From Burkholderia sp. Leaf177 (GTDB lineage: Bacteria > Pseudomonadota > Gammaproteobacteria > Burkholderiales > Burkholderiaceae), in assembly GCF_001424345.1 (NCBI RefSeq), contig NZ_LMPF01000006.1:22907-86906 (forward strand): a stretch of 64,000 nucleotides of DNA. Reading direction: 5' to 3'. Each line of letters starts with the position of its first letter. Within the stretch, counting starts at the first letter, position 1. The notes beneath the pieces were generated by a model that saw only the letters and a list, made by a program, of their open reading frames with translations, was not told where the DNA came from and ran no database searches. Of the stretch, positions 27,807 through 36,988 are shown piece by piece. A program made the position numbers and the translations under genes.

Positions 27807-28571
27807 TCAGTTGAACCGGCTGAAATCCGGCTTGCGCTTTTCGAAGAACGCCGTGAACGCCTCCTTCGCTTCGGGCGCGGTCAGCATGTTTGCGAAATAC
27901 ACCGCTTCTTTGGCCATCTGCGCGCTGATTTCATCGGCGTGACCGTTCTTCATCAGCGCTTTAGTCGCCTTCAGCGACGCCGGTGGCAACGCCGCGAGCT
28001 TCCTGGCCTGCGCGAACGCAAAATCACCAACTTCTTCCGCCGATAAAACCCGGTTCACGATGCCCATGTTCGCGGCTTCGTTTGCATCGAATGGTTCGCC
28101 GAGCAGCAGCTTTTCAGCCGCGCGCTGATAACCCGCGATGCGCGGCAAAAGCAGACTCGACGCCGCTTCCGGACACAACCCGAGGTTCACGAACGGCAAC
28201 ACGAACTTAGCTGTCGATGCGGCATAGACGAGGTCGCAATGCAGCAGCATCGTTGTACCGATACCCACAGCCCCGCCGTTCACCGCCGCCACGACCGGCT
28301 TTTGCGCCGTGCTGATCCGGCGCAGGAACTGGAACACGGGCGCATCCGGTTTCGAGGGCGGCGCCTTCATGAAATCTTCGAGATCGTTGCCGGCGCTGAA
28401 TGTATCGCCCGCGGCGCGAATCAGGACCACGCGCACTGACGGATCGTTTTCGGCATCGAAAAAAGCATCTGCCATGGTTTGATACATCTCCGCCGTCAGC
28501 GCATTCTTGCGCGCCGGGCGATTGATCGTGATGCTCAAAACGCCGTAGATGTGTTCCGTGATGATGTCCAT
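27807..28571 (-). CDS. Crotonase-fold enoyl-CoA hydratase/isomerase
   Basis: A 254-residue crotonase-superfamily enzyme. The oxyanion-hole segments are FSAGNDLEDF near residue 60 and NGGAVGIGTTMLLHCDLV near 105. The first hydratase glutamate position carries a Thr (GIGTTML), while a Glu remains in LGLCPEAASSLLLPRIAG. A PE-x-x-SS motif there is typical of delta3,delta2-enoyl-CoA isomerases, so isomerase activity is more likely than hydration. It is the last gene of the leftward beta-oxidation operon, 87 bp after the thiolase, and would help degrade unsaturated acids. Convergent with fdhD. Confidence 0.85.
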   Translation of the reverse strand: MDIITEHIYGVLSITINRPARKNALTAEMYQTMADAFFDAENDPSVRVVLIRAAGDTFSAGNDLEDFMKAPPSKPDAPVFQFLRRISTAQKPVVAAVNGGAVGIGTTMLLHCDLVYAASTAKFVLPFVNLGLCPEAASSLLLPRIAGYQRAAEKLLLGEPFDANEAANMGIVNRVLSAEEVGDFAFAQARKLAALPPASLKATKALMKNGHADEISAQMAKEAVYFANMLTAPEAKEAFTAFFEKRKPDFSRFN

Positions 28572-28658
28572 TCTTGTCTCCTGAATGAATAACGGCTCGC
28601 GAACCGCCAGGCGCGCGAACCGTTGTTATGCCTTAACGGACGAGCCGCGTTTTACCGT

Positions 28659-29864
28659 TTACATCCGTTCGATAATGCCCGCCGCGCCCATGCCCGTTCC
28701 CACGCACATGGTCACCATGCCGTACTTCAGGTTGCGCCGGCGCAAGCCATGCACGACCGTGGCGGCGCGAATGGCGCCCGTTGCGCCGAGCGGATGACCC
28801 AGCGCGATCGCGCCGCCAAGCGGATTGATCTTCGACGGATCCAGCCCCAGGTCCTGAATCACGGCCAGCGATTGCGCCGCGAACGCCTCGTTGAGTTCAA
28901 TCCAGTCGATATCGTCCTGCGTCAAACCCGCCGCTTTCAACGCGGCAGGAATCGCTTCCTTCGGCCCGATACCCATGATTTCCGGCGGCACGCCGCGCAC
29001 CGCGAAACTCACGAAACGCGCGAGCGGCGTCAGGTTGAATTGCTTCAGGATCTTCTCGCTGACCACGATCAACGCGCCGGCGCCGTCGGACGTTTGCGAG
29101 CTGTTGCCCGCCGTGACCGAACCCTTCGCGGCAAAGACGGGGCGCAGCTTGGCGAGCCCTTCCATGGTCGTGTCCTGACGCGGACCTTCGTCGTTCTTGA
29201 TCTCGCGCGCGTTGACGCGAATCTCGCCCGTCGCCAGATCCGGGAAACGTTCGTTCAGCGCGAAGGGCGAGATTTCATCGTTGAATTCGCCGGTACGCTG
29301 CGCTTCCAATGCACGCCGATGCGATTCCACCGAGAACGCGTCCTGCGCTTCGCGGCTGATCTTCCAGCGTTCGGCCACGCGTTCCGCCGTCAAACCCATG
29401 CCGTAGGCAATGCCGACGTTTTCATCGCGATCGAAGATATGCGGCGACAACGACGGCTTGTTGCCCATCATGGGCACCATGCTCATGGATTCGCATCCGC
29501 CCGCGATCATCACGTCCGATTCGCCAACGCGAATCCGGTCGGCGGCCATCGCCAGCGCGGTCACGCCCGATGCGCAGAAGCGGTTCACGGTCACGCCGCC
29601 AACGGTGTTCGGCAAACCGGCCAGCAACGCGCCGATACGCGCCACATTCAGCCCTTGCTCGCCTTCCGGGATTGCGCAACCGATGATCGCGTCTTCGATC
29701 AGCTTCGAATCCAGCCCGGGCACTTGCGCGACTGCTGAACGGATCGCGTGGACCAGCAGTTCGTCTGGGCGCGTGTTCTTGAAAATGCCGCGCGGCGCCT
29801 TGCCGATAGGCGTCCGGCTCGCGGCGACAATGTATGCGTCCTGCACTTGTTTGCTCATTTGCAT
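28659..29864 (-). CDS. Acetyl-CoA C-acyltransferase (3-ketoacyl-CoA thiolase)
   Basis: A 401-residue degradative thiolase that cleaves 3-ketoacyl-CoA with CoA. The nucleophilic cysteine is in NRFCASGVTALAMAADRI, the base region is GHPLGATGAIRA, and the second cysteine is in VTMCVGTGMGAAGIIE at the C-terminus. It follows the FadB-like fusion gene, so it is the FadA-type partner. The ribosome-binding site AGGAGATGCAA is only a few bases from the REP-like palindrome cluster that fills the gap to the fusion gene. Confidence 0.93.
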   Translation of the reverse strand: MQMSKQVQDAYIVAASRTPIGKAPRGIFKNTRPDELLVHAIRSAVAQVPGLDSKLIEDAIIGCAIPEGEQGLNVARIGALLAGLPNTVGGVTVNRFCASGVTALAMAADRIRVGESDVMIAGGCESMSMVPMMGNKPSLSPHIFDRDENVGIAYGMGLTAERVAERWKISREAQDAFSVESHRRALEAQRTGEFNDEISPFALNERFPDLATGEIRVNAREIKNDEGPRQDTTMEGLAKLRPVFAAKGSVTAGNSSQTSDGAGALIVVSEKILKQFNLTPLARFVSFAVRGVPPEIMGIGPKEAIPAALKAAGLTQDDIDWIELNEAFAAQSLAVIQDLGLDPSKINPLGGAIALGHPLGATGAIRAATVVHGLRRRNLKYGMVTMCVGTGMGAAGIIERM

Positions 29865-29870
29865 CTCCTG

Positions 29871-29992
29871 TCGGCTGGAGTTGGCGCTTTAGCGCCTTAC
29901 TCCAGCCCCATGCATTGCGGTCGGCTGGAGTTGGCGTGTCGGCCGGAGTTGGCGCTTTAGCGCTTACTCCGGCCCCATGTCTTACTCCAGTC
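29871..29992. repeat. Cluster of REP-like palindromes between fadB-like and thiolase genes
   Basis: Copy A (29873-29907) pairs GGCTGGAGT with ACTCCAGCC around GGCGC-TTTA-GCGCC. Copy C (29941-29974) has the same design with GGCCGGAGT and ACTCCGGCC, a compensating T-A to C-G change. A left half-copy lies at 29921-29936 and a right half-copy at about 29981-29992. The stretch fills most of the 154-bp gap and would form hairpins in the operon message. Confidence 0.85.
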
Positions 29993-30018
29993 CTTCCGCA
30001 AATGCGATTGTCCGCGCC

Positions 30019-32454
30019 TTAGTTACGAACCGGCTTGCCGGTCTGCAACATGCCCATGATCCGTTCCTGCGTCTTCGCGGTGCCAAGCAAATCGACAAAC
30101 GCGCGACGTTCGAGCGCCAGCAACCATTCTTCATCGACAAGACTTCCCGCTTCCACGTCTCCGCCGCACACAGCTTCCGCGATACGGCTCGCAATCAGGA
30201 AATCGTGATCGCTGATGAAGCGGCCGTCGCGCATGTTCACGAGCGACGCCTTGATGGTCGATATCGCCGAACGTCCCGCCACCGGAATCTGCGTAACACG
30301 CAACGGCGCACGATAACCGGCGGCGCTCAAAGCACGCGCTTCCTTCTTCGCGATATCGAGCAATTCGTGCACGTTAAAAACGATCGTGTCGGACGGTTTG
30401 AGATAACCCATCGAGCGCGCTTCCAAAGCCGATGCCGAGACCTTTGCCATCGCGGCGTTTTCGAACGATTTCTGCAGGAACTTCAGCAGATCGCTCGTGG
30501 CATTCACGGCGCTTGCCGCGGACGCCGCACGCAACGCCGCTTCCTTCAAGCCGCCGCCCGCAGGCACCAGGCCGACGCCGACTTCGACCAGCCCCATATA
30601 CGTTTCGAAGTGCGCAACGCGCTTCGCCGAATGCAGCGCGAGTTCGCAACCGCCGCCGAGCGCGATGCCTGACACGGCGGCAACAACCGGCACGCTCGCG
30701 TACTTCACGCGCAACATGCCTTGCTGGAAGTTCTTTACAAACGGTTCGATGCCCTTCGCGCCGCCCATCATGAACGCGGGCATGGCTTCTTCGAGGTTCG
30801 CGCCGGCCGAAAACGCGCCGCCCGGGTTGCCGAGTTTCAATGCCGATGTTTGCCAGATCACGACGCCCTTGTAATCGGCTTCGGCAAGTTCGATCGCCTT
30901 CGTCAAACCTTCAATAACCGCTGGCCCGATCGTGTTCATCTTGCTCTTGAACGACACGATCACGACATCGTCTTCGCCCGCGCGATCATCGACCCAGGCG
31001 CGCACGGCGTCGGTTTCGAACAGCGTCTTGCCGTAGGATTTGGGATCGACGCCTGTCTCGCCAATCAGTGGCGCGCGGAAAACCTGCTTCGCGTAGACAT
31101 CGAGCGATGAACGCGGGATGAATTTCGAAGCGCTCGGCGACCACGAGCCTTCAGCGGTGTGCACGCCGCCCTTCTCGGCCACGGGACCGTCGAAAACCCA
31201 CGATGGCAGCGGCGCTTTCGACAACGCCTTGCCTGCATCGATATCTTCCTTCACCCACTGCGCGACTTGCGTCCAGCCGGCCGATTGCCAGCCTTCGAAC
31301 GGGCCTTCGTTCCAGCCGAAACCCCAGCGGATCGCGAGATCGATATCGCGCGCGTTGTCCGCAACGGATTCCAGATGCACGCCGATGTAATGGAACACAT
31401 CGCGGAAAATGGACCACAGGAATTGCGCTTGCGGATGCTGCGATTCACGCAGGAGTTTCAGGCGTTCCGCCGACGGACGCTTCAAAATACGGCCGACGAG
31501 TTCATCCGCCTTGCCGCCGCCATCGATGTACGTTCCCGTCTTCGGGTCCAGCACCTTGATGAGCTTGCCTTCCTTCTTGTAGAAACCCGCGCCCGACTTC
31601 TGTCCCAGCGCGCCGTTCTTCACCAGTCCGGCAAGCACCGCCGGCGTTTCGTACATCGGCAAGAAAGGATCGTCCGGCAGGTTGTCCTGCATCGTCTTGA
31701 TGACGTGCGCCATGGTGTCGAGCCCGACCACATCCGCCGTGCGGAACGTCGCCGATTTCGCGCGGCCAAGACGTGCGCCGGTGAGGTCATCGACTTCATC
31801 GAAACGCAGTCCGAACTTCTCGGCTTCCGCGATCACCGCGAGAATCGAAAACACGCCCACGCGATTCGCGATGAAATTCGGCGTGTCCTTTGCGCGCACG
31901 ACGCCCTTGCCGACCACGCTCGTCAGGAAGGTTTCGAGCTGATCGAGGATTTCCGGCTGCGTGGTGTTGGTCGGAATCAGTTCGACCAGATGCATGTAGC
32001 GCGGCGGATTGAAAAAATGCACGCCGCAAAAACGCGCTTTGAGTTCATCGGAGAAACCCTTCGACAATTCCGTGATCGAAAGCCCCGACGTATTCGTCGC
32101 GAAGATCGCCTTCTCGCCAATGTACGGGGAAACCTTCTTGTACAGATCGTGTTTCCAGTCCATGCGCTCGGCGATCGCTTCGATCACGAGATCGCACTCT
32201 TTCAGCTTCTCGATGTCGTCGTCGTAATTCGCGGGCTGGATATATTGGGCGTCGTCCTTCACGCCGAACGGCGCGGGCGAAAGCTTCTTCAGGTTTTCGA
32301 TCGCCTTCAGCGCGATGCCGTTCTTCGGGCCTTCTTTTGCCGGCAGGTCGAACAGAAGGACCGGCACCTGGGCGTTGATCAGATGCGCAGCGATCTGCGC
32401 GCCCATCACGCCGGCGCCGAGAACCGCCACCTTGCGTATGTTCAGATTGCTCAC
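30019..32454 (-). CDS. 3-hydroxyacyl-CoA dehydrogenase/enoyl-CoA hydratase fusion (FadB-like)
   Basis: An 811-residue bifunctional beta-oxidation enzyme. The NAD-binding dehydrogenase comes first (VAVLGAGVMGAQIAAHLI at residues 8-25, then the catalytic-site segments FCGVHFFNPPRYMHLVELI and KDTPNFIANRVG), with its C-terminal helical domain to about residue 430. A crotonase domain follows at about 490-700 (GGAFSAGANLEEAM and VSGIALGGGCELALHS, with the hydratase glutamate kept). This dehydrogenase-then-hydratase order is the reverse of E. coli FadB. Between the acyl-CoA dehydrogenase (74 bp upstream) and the thiolase. Confidence 0.94.
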   Translation of the reverse strand: MSNLNIRKVAVLGAGVMGAQIAAHLINAQVPVLLFDLPAKEGPKNGIALKAIENLKKLSPAPFGVKDDAQYIQPANYDDDIEKLKECDLVIEAIAERMDWKHDLYKKVSPYIGEKAIFATNTSGLSITELSKGFSDELKARFCGVHFFNPPRYMHLVELIPTNTTQPEILDQLETFLTSVVGKGVVRAKDTPNFIANRVGVFSILAVIAEAEKFGLRFDEVDDLTGARLGRAKSATFRTADVVGLDTMAHVIKTMQDNLPDDPFLPMYETPAVLAGLVKNGALGQKSGAGFYKKEGKLIKVLDPKTGTYIDGGGKADELVGRILKRPSAERLKLLRESQHPQAQFLWSIFRDVFHYIGVHLESVADNARDIDLAIRWGFGWNEGPFEGWQSAGWTQVAQWVKEDIDAGKALSKAPLPSWVFDGPVAEKGGVHTAEGSWSPSASKFIPRSSLDVYAKQVFRAPLIGETGVDPKSYGKTLFETDAVRAWVDDRAGEDDVVIVSFKSKMNTIGPAVIEGLTKAIELAEADYKGVVIWQTSALKLGNPGGAFSAGANLEEAMPAFMMGGAKGIEPFVKNFQQGMLRVKYASVPVVAAVSGIALGGGCELALHSAKRVAHFETYMGLVEVGVGLVPAGGGLKEAALRAASAASAVNATSDLLKFLQKSFENAAMAKVSASALEARSMGYLKPSDTIVFNVHELLDIAKKEARALSAAGYRAPLRVTQIPVAGRSAISTIKASLVNMRDGRFISDHDFLIASRIAEAVCGGDVEAGSLVDEEWLLALERRAFVDLLGTAKTQERIMGMLQTGKPVRN

Positions 32455-32528
32455 GTTTGTCTCCGGGAGAGTATTCGGTATGACGATGCGCCACGTCTTC
32501 CAAAGACGCGGCGCATTGCAAAAGAGGC

Positions 32529-34316
32529 CTAGAACAAGGCTTCGTCGTATTCCATCAGCGTCTTCGATCCGGCGCGCGCGGCGCGAATCGTCGATGCCGT
32601 TTCCGGCAGCAACTTGGCGAAGTAAAAACGCGCGGTCGCGAGTTTCGCCTTGTAGAACGGATCGCCTTCGGCTTCTTTATCTAGCGCGATACGCGCCATG
32701 CGCGCCCAGAAATACGAGAACACCAGATGCCCGACGGTACGCAGATACGGCACGGCAGCGGCGCCGACTTCGTCCGGATTCTGCATGGCCTTCATGCCGA
32801 TTTCCATCGTCAGTTTCTGGACCTTGTCGCCAATGTCCGCGAGCGGGTTGATGAACTCCTGCATCTCCGGCTTCACGCCTTCTTCTTCCACGAAGTCCGT
32901 CACGAGCTTGCCGAACTTCTTCAGCTTTGCGCCCATGTCGCCGAGAATCTTGCGGCCGAGCAGGTCCAGCGCCTGAATGGAATTCGTGCCTTCGTAGATC
33001 ATGTTGATGCGGGCATCGCGCACGTATTGCTCCATGCCCCATTCGGAGATGAAACCGTGGCCGCCGTAGATCTGCATACCCATGTTGGTGCCTTCGAACG
33101 CGTTGTCCGTCAGGAAGGCCTTGATGACCGGCGTGAGCAGCGCAACCAGATCGGCGGCATCTTTACGTGCAGCTTCGTCGGCGTGGGACAGTTCTTTGTC
33201 GATGTTGAGCGCAGCCCAGTACGTGAACGCGCGGCCCGCTTCGGCATAAGCCTTTTGCGTGAGCAACATGCGACGAACATCCGGATGCACGATGATCGGA
33301 TCAGCGCCCTTCTCCGGCGCTTTCGGCCCCGTCAGCGAACGCATCTGCAGGCGTTCCTTCGCGTACGTGAGCGAGTTCTGATACGCGATTTCCGTCAGCC
33401 CGAGGCCTTGCATGCCAACGCCGAGACGCGCCGCGTTCATCATTACGAACATGGCGTTCAAGCCCTTGTTCGGCTCGCCGACGAGCCAGCCTTTCGCTGA
33501 ATCCAGATTGATCACGCAGGTCGAATTGCCGTGAATGCCCATCTTGTGTTCGATGGAACCGCACTTCACGCCGTTGCGTTCGCCGGGCGCGCCGGCATCT
33601 GTCGGAATGAACTTCGGCACGATGAAAAGCGAGATCCCCTTCGTGCCATTCGGTGCGCCCGGCAGACGCGCCAGCACCAGATGCACGATGTTCTCGGCCA
33701 GATCATGCTCGCCGCTGGAGATGAAAATCTTTGTGCCGCTGATGGCGTACGAACCGTCGCCGTTCGGCTCGGCCTTCGTGCGCAGCATTCCCAGGTCCGT
33801 GCCGCAATGGGGCTCGGTCAGGCACATGGTGCCGGTCCAGGTGCCATCGACGAGTTTCGGCAAGTACGCCTTCTGCAACTCGGGCGCGCCGTGCGCGTGC
33901 AGGCATTCGTAAGCGCCGTGCGAAAGGCCGGGGTACATCGTCCAGGCCTGGTTCGCCGAATTGAGCATTTCAAACAGCGCGTTGTTCACGAACGCCGGCA
34001 AGCCCTGGCCGCCGTATTCCGGATCGCAACCGAGCGCGGGCCAGCCGGCTTCCACGTATTGCTTGTAGGCTTCCTTGAAGCCTGCGGGCGTGCGCACGAC
34101 GCCATCGCCTTCGTACGTGCAGCCTTCGCGATCGCCGACCTGATTCAGCGGAAAAAGCACTTCGGCGCAGAACTTGCCGGCTTCTTCCAGAACCTGATTG
34201 ATCGTGTCGGCGTCGAGGTCCGCATGCTTCGGCATGTTCTTGACCTCGTTCTCCACGTTCAGCAATTCATGCAACACGAATTGCATGTCACGCAGCGGCG
34301 CTGTGTACTGTCCCAT
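32529..34316 (-). CDS. Acyl-CoA dehydrogenase (long, DmdC/FadE-like)
   Basis: A 595-residue FAD enzyme making 2-enoyl-CoA. The acyl-CoA dehydrogenase core is clear: TGTMCLTEPHCGTDLGMLRT (FAD/substrate loop), the NLDSAKGWLVGEPNKGLNAMF segment, and MGMQIYGGHGFISEWGMEQYVRDARI with the C-terminal fold. It is about 200 residues longer than classical family members, with N- and C-terminal extensions (PKHADLDADTINQVLEEAGKF at the front) as in the DmdC/AcdA-C subgroup. First enzyme gene after tetR, 82 bp downstream of it. Confidence 0.93.
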   Translation of the reverse strand: MGQYTAPLRDMQFVLHELLNVENEVKNMPKHADLDADTINQVLEEAGKFCAEVLFPLNQVGDREGCTYEGDGVVRTPAGFKEAYKQYVEAGWPALGCDPEYGGQGLPAFVNNALFEMLNSANQAWTMYPGLSHGAYECLHAHGAPELQKAYLPKLVDGTWTGTMCLTEPHCGTDLGMLRTKAEPNGDGSYAISGTKIFISSGEHDLAENIVHLVLARLPGAPNGTKGISLFIVPKFIPTDAGAPGERNGVKCGSIEHKMGIHGNSTCVINLDSAKGWLVGEPNKGLNAMFVMMNAARLGVGMQGLGLTEIAYQNSLTYAKERLQMRSLTGPKAPEKGADPIIVHPDVRRMLLTQKAYAEAGRAFTYWAALNIDKELSHADEAARKDAADLVALLTPVIKAFLTDNAFEGTNMGMQIYGGHGFISEWGMEQYVRDARINMIYEGTNSIQALDLLGRKILGDMGAKLKKFGKLVTDFVEEEGVKPEMQEFINPLADIGDKVQKLTMEIGMKAMQNPDEVGAAAVPYLRTVGHLVFSYFWARMARIALDKEAEGDPFYKAKLATARFYFAKLLPETASTIRAARAGSKTLMEYDEALF

Positions 34317-34398
34317 TCTTCATCTCCAAGTGTCCAGGAAGCTTAGGCCACGAGCGCCGTCGAATCTGCTACTGCATATTCCGCCGATTCGCCGATGC

Positions 34399-35016
34399 CT
34401 ACAGACCCTTGCTTTGATACGAAACCATCGTTTTTTCCAGCGCGTCCCGCGTCAGTTGCACGGCCTCCGGCAAATGCAGGAAACGCGCGTCATGATGCAG
34501 ACCGAGCGTGAAACTGTAGAGTTCAAAAAGCATCAGCGCAGGATCGGTATCCGCACGCAAATGGCCTTCGTCCTTCGCCTGATTGATCGCGCGCGTCAGC
34601 GCTGCTCGCCAGGTCGTCACGCTATGCACCAGTTGCTCGCGGACTGCACTGTCGGCGCGATCGTCGTACTCCACCGCGCCGCTGATGTAGATACAGCCCG
34701 TTGTCACTTCCTCGATGCGCTTTTCCATCCAGCGCGCCAGCATGGAACGCAAACGCGGCAAACCGCGCGCTTCGCGCAGGCTCGGATAAAACACTTCGTC
34801 TTCAAAGCGGCGGTGATATTCCTTCACCACTTCCACTTGCAGATCCTCGCGTGAGCCGAAATGCGCGAACACGCCACTCTTGCTCATCTGCATCCGCTCG
34901 GCCAGCAAGCCGATCGTCAAACCTTCGAGTCCGTCCCGGCTAGCCAGGTCCAACGCGGCGTCGAGGATTGCGACTCGTGTCTGTTCGCCTTTTCGCATGA
35001 TTTTTACCGTTTTCAT
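34399..35016 (-). CDS. TetR-family regulator of the beta-oxidation operon
   Basis: A 205-residue TetR regulator. The helix-turn-helix is at residues 13-58 (RVAILDAALDLASRDGLEGLTIGLLAERMQMSKSGVFAHFGSREDL). The ligand domain is unassigned; acyl-CoA is the natural guess because the four following genes are beta-oxidation enzymes. An ATG six codons downstream (MRKGEQTR) is an alternative start. A 20-bp palindrome sits 14-33 bp upstream of the first ATG and directly abuts a TACAAT -10 box, which suggests autorepression of the whole run. Confidence 0.88.
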   Translation of the reverse strand: MKTVKIMRKGEQTRVAILDAALDLASRDGLEGLTIGLLAERMQMSKSGVFAHFGSREDLQVEVVKEYHRRFEDEVFYPSLREARGLPRLRSMLARWMEKRIEEVTTGCIYISGAVEYDDRADSAVREQLVHSVTTWRAALTRAINQAKDEGHLRADTDPALMLFELYSFTLGLHHDARFLHLPEAVQLTRDALEKTMVSYQSKGL

Positions 35017-35029
35017 TTAACCGAAATAA

Positions 35030-35055
35030 AATCGAACGGCCGTACGATTATTGTA
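35030..35055 (-). promoter_or_regulatory. Palindromic operator and -10 box of tetR
   Basis: AATCGAACGGCCGTACGATT (35030-35049) is a palindrome with a single mismatched pair. The minus-strand -10 TACAAT (35050-35055) touches its upstream edge, so the palindrome covers the expected transcription start. A related half-site AACGGTCGG lies just upstream of the -10. Binding by the adjacent TetR protein is inferred. Confidence 0.7.
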
Positions 35056-35181
35056 GCCGACCGTTCCTGAAACAAGCTTTTTATTAGAAACCGGGGTCTA
35101 ACTTTTCATCGCGTCGATAGGACACGGCTCAAGTTTGTGCCGGATCGTGGTTCCGGGGCCAGTGGGAGTGGCCCGAGCACG

Positions 35182-36462
35182 TCAATCGTAGCGGCCGATG
35201 GTGAGCATTTTCATCATCGTTCGATACGCGTTGTACGCGAGCCAATTAAGCAGACGCTCACCGGCCGGACGCGCCGCGTATTGCTCGAGCGTGATTGGGC
35301 GGGCGTCTTCGTAGGCCGCGAGGATCGAATCCCGCAATTTCACGATCTCGTTTTCGTGATTCACCAGCACCATGTTCGCCTCGTTGTTCAGCACGAGGCT
35401 CAACGCGTCGAGATTCGACGACCCGACCGTCGCCCAGTTCGAATCCACCACGGCGACCTTCCCGTGTAGCATGGTTTTCTCGTACTCCGCGATCCGCACG
35501 CCCGATTTCAGCAAGTTCCGATATAAAAACGGCGTCGCGTAATCCAGCGCGACAAACTCCTTCCGGCCGATCACCAGCGTCACGCGCACGCCGCGCTGCG
35601 CAGCGCGGACCAGCGCGCGCCGCAACTTGCGGCCCGGCATGAAATACGGATTGGCAAGCATCACCTCCTTTTCCGCGTGGGAAATGGCCGCCAGATACGC
35701 TTTTTCGATCGCGCGCCGGTTCAGGAGATTATCGCGGGCAACGAACGCCACGCATGGCCGGTCGACTGCGTGAATCATGCCGCGGCGCGCCCGTAGACGA
35801 GCACGAAGCGCGCGGCGGCTGCTTCGCGATGAATCGCCAGGCTTCGCGTTCTGGTCCTGCACGCTCGAACCGCGCGGCTTCACGCCGAGGCGAATCCGCT
35901 GCCATTGGAGATCGAAGGCTTCGCGTACGTCGGAAACTACCGGCCCTTGTGTCTCCAACGCGAAATCCCATCGCGCAAATTCGATCCGCACGCCGTTCTG
36001 CTCGTAGTCATCGACTATGTTGATGCCGCCGCAAAACGCAATCTGACGATCGATAATCACCAGCTTCCGATGCGTGCGCGAAAATCCGAGTTGGCCGAAT
36101 AGATGCGGGTTATAGATGCGATGTTCGACATTCGCTGCCGCCCATTCATCGAAAAGCGGGAGCTTCGCCGTGCCGATGCCATCCGTGATCACGCGCACGT
36201 GCACGCCGCGCCGCGCCGCGTTCATCAACGCAGCGGAAACGGCGCGGCCGGCGGCGTCGTCGCAGAAAATGTAGGTTTCGAGCGAAACCTCGTGCTTCGC
36301 GGCGTCGATGCGTCCGATCAAATCCGGGAAAAATGCATCGCCCGATTTGAGCAATTTGACCGTGTTGTTGATCGTGAAGCACAACCTGCCCGGGCGGCGC
36401 CCGCGAAACAACGCCTGCTTGAGTCGCGCAAAGCGACGGGAAGGCCCGCCGAAACCCATCAC
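35182..36462 (-). CDS. clsB: Cardiolipin synthase B (phospholipase D family)
   Basis: A 426-residue membrane-associated phospholipid synthase. Two HKD motifs make one active site: HRKLVIID at residues 131-138 and HGKVAVVD in the second half, each followed by a GG/GS-S-N segment (CGGINIVDDY and VGSSNLDALS). It lacks the N-terminal membrane helices of ClsA, which points to the ClsB type. Between the two motifs is an Arg-rich insert (RSSRRALRARLRARRG). Its start overlaps the nudB stop as ATGA, so the pair is translationally coupled. Confidence 0.9.
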   Translation of the reverse strand: MMGFGGPSRRFARLKQALFRGRRPGRLCFTINNTVKLLKSGDAFFPDLIGRIDAAKHEVSLETYIFCDDAAGRAVSAALMNAARRGVHVRVITDGIGTAKLPLFDEWAAANVEHRIYNPHLFGQLGFSRTHRKLVIIDRQIAFCGGINIVDDYEQNGVRIEFARWDFALETQGPVVSDVREAFDLQWQRIRLGVKPRGSSVQDQNAKPGDSSRSSRRALRARLRARRGMIHAVDRPCVAFVARDNLLNRRAIEKAYLAAISHAEKEVMLANPYFMPGRKLRRALVRAAQRGVRVTLVIGRKEFVALDYATPFLYRNLLKSGVRIAEYEKTMLHGKVAVVDSNWATVGSSNLDALSLVLNNEANMVLVNHENEIVKLRDSILAAYEDARPITLEQYAARPAGERLLNWLAYNAYRTMMKMLTIGRYD

Positions 36463-36959
36463 CGGCTGTGCTCCGCGAGGCGCTCGGGCAATTGGAGGAT
36501 CGCCTCACGGTTCGACGATGAAAAACACCTCGCCGCGGCTTCGCGAAACGGCAACCAGAGAAAAGCCGTGTGTTCGCGCGGCGCGAGCGTGACTGGAATC
36601 CCGTGCGGCACGAGCAGGCTGAATTGATGCTCGACGTTGCGCACGACGCCCTCCGCGTACCGATGCCGCCATTCAGGATAAATATCGTACTCAATCTGAT
36701 GATGCCAATCGATCAGCGAGCGTTCCGGCACGCCCGGGCTGCCGACCACGATGCCCGTTTCCTCCGCCACTTCGCGCGCGGCGGTCAGGGAAAAGGGTTC
36801 ATTGATGTGATCCCTGGAGCCCGTCACGGACTGCCAGAACCCCGGCCGATCGGCGCGCTCGATGACGAGCACGTCCATTTCAGGCGTGTGGATGACAACG
36901 AGGACGGATTCGGGGATTTTCGGCGGCTTGGGCATATTTGGAACGGTGCGGCTATTCAT
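36459..36959 (-). CDS. nudB: Dihydroneopterin triphosphate diphosphatase
   Basis: A Nudix hydrolase that removes pyrophosphate from dihydroneopterin triphosphate in folate synthesis. The Nudix box is GSRDHINEPFSLTAAREVAEETGIV, preceded by the NudB-specific PGFWQSVTG and followed by the RHRYAEGVVRNVEHQF block seen in E. coli NudB. The start is uncertain: ATG at 36959 (166 residues) or ATG at 36935 (MPKPPKIPES, 158 residues, nearer the family length); neither has a good ribosome-binding site. A longer open frame depends on a TTG inside a terminator and is rejected. Formerly next to aspS, now cut off by the toxin-antitoxin insertion. Confidence 0.92.
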   Translation of the reverse strand: MNSRTVPNMPKPPKIPESVLVVIHTPEMDVLVIERADRPGFWQSVTGSRDHINEPFSLTAAREVAEETGIVVGSPGVPERSLIDWHHQIEYDIYPEWRHRYAEGVVRNVEHQFSLLVPHGIPVTLAPREHTAFLWLPFREAAARCFSSSNREAILQLPERLAEHSR

Positions 36960-36988
36960 GGAAGCTGGCCGAAGAATGTAACCTAAAA

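Noticed and set aside
31159..32532. 457-codon plus-strand frame opposite the FadB-like gene
   Set aside because: Same reason: antisense shadow of an unmistakable enzyme, no motifs, no ribosome-binding site.
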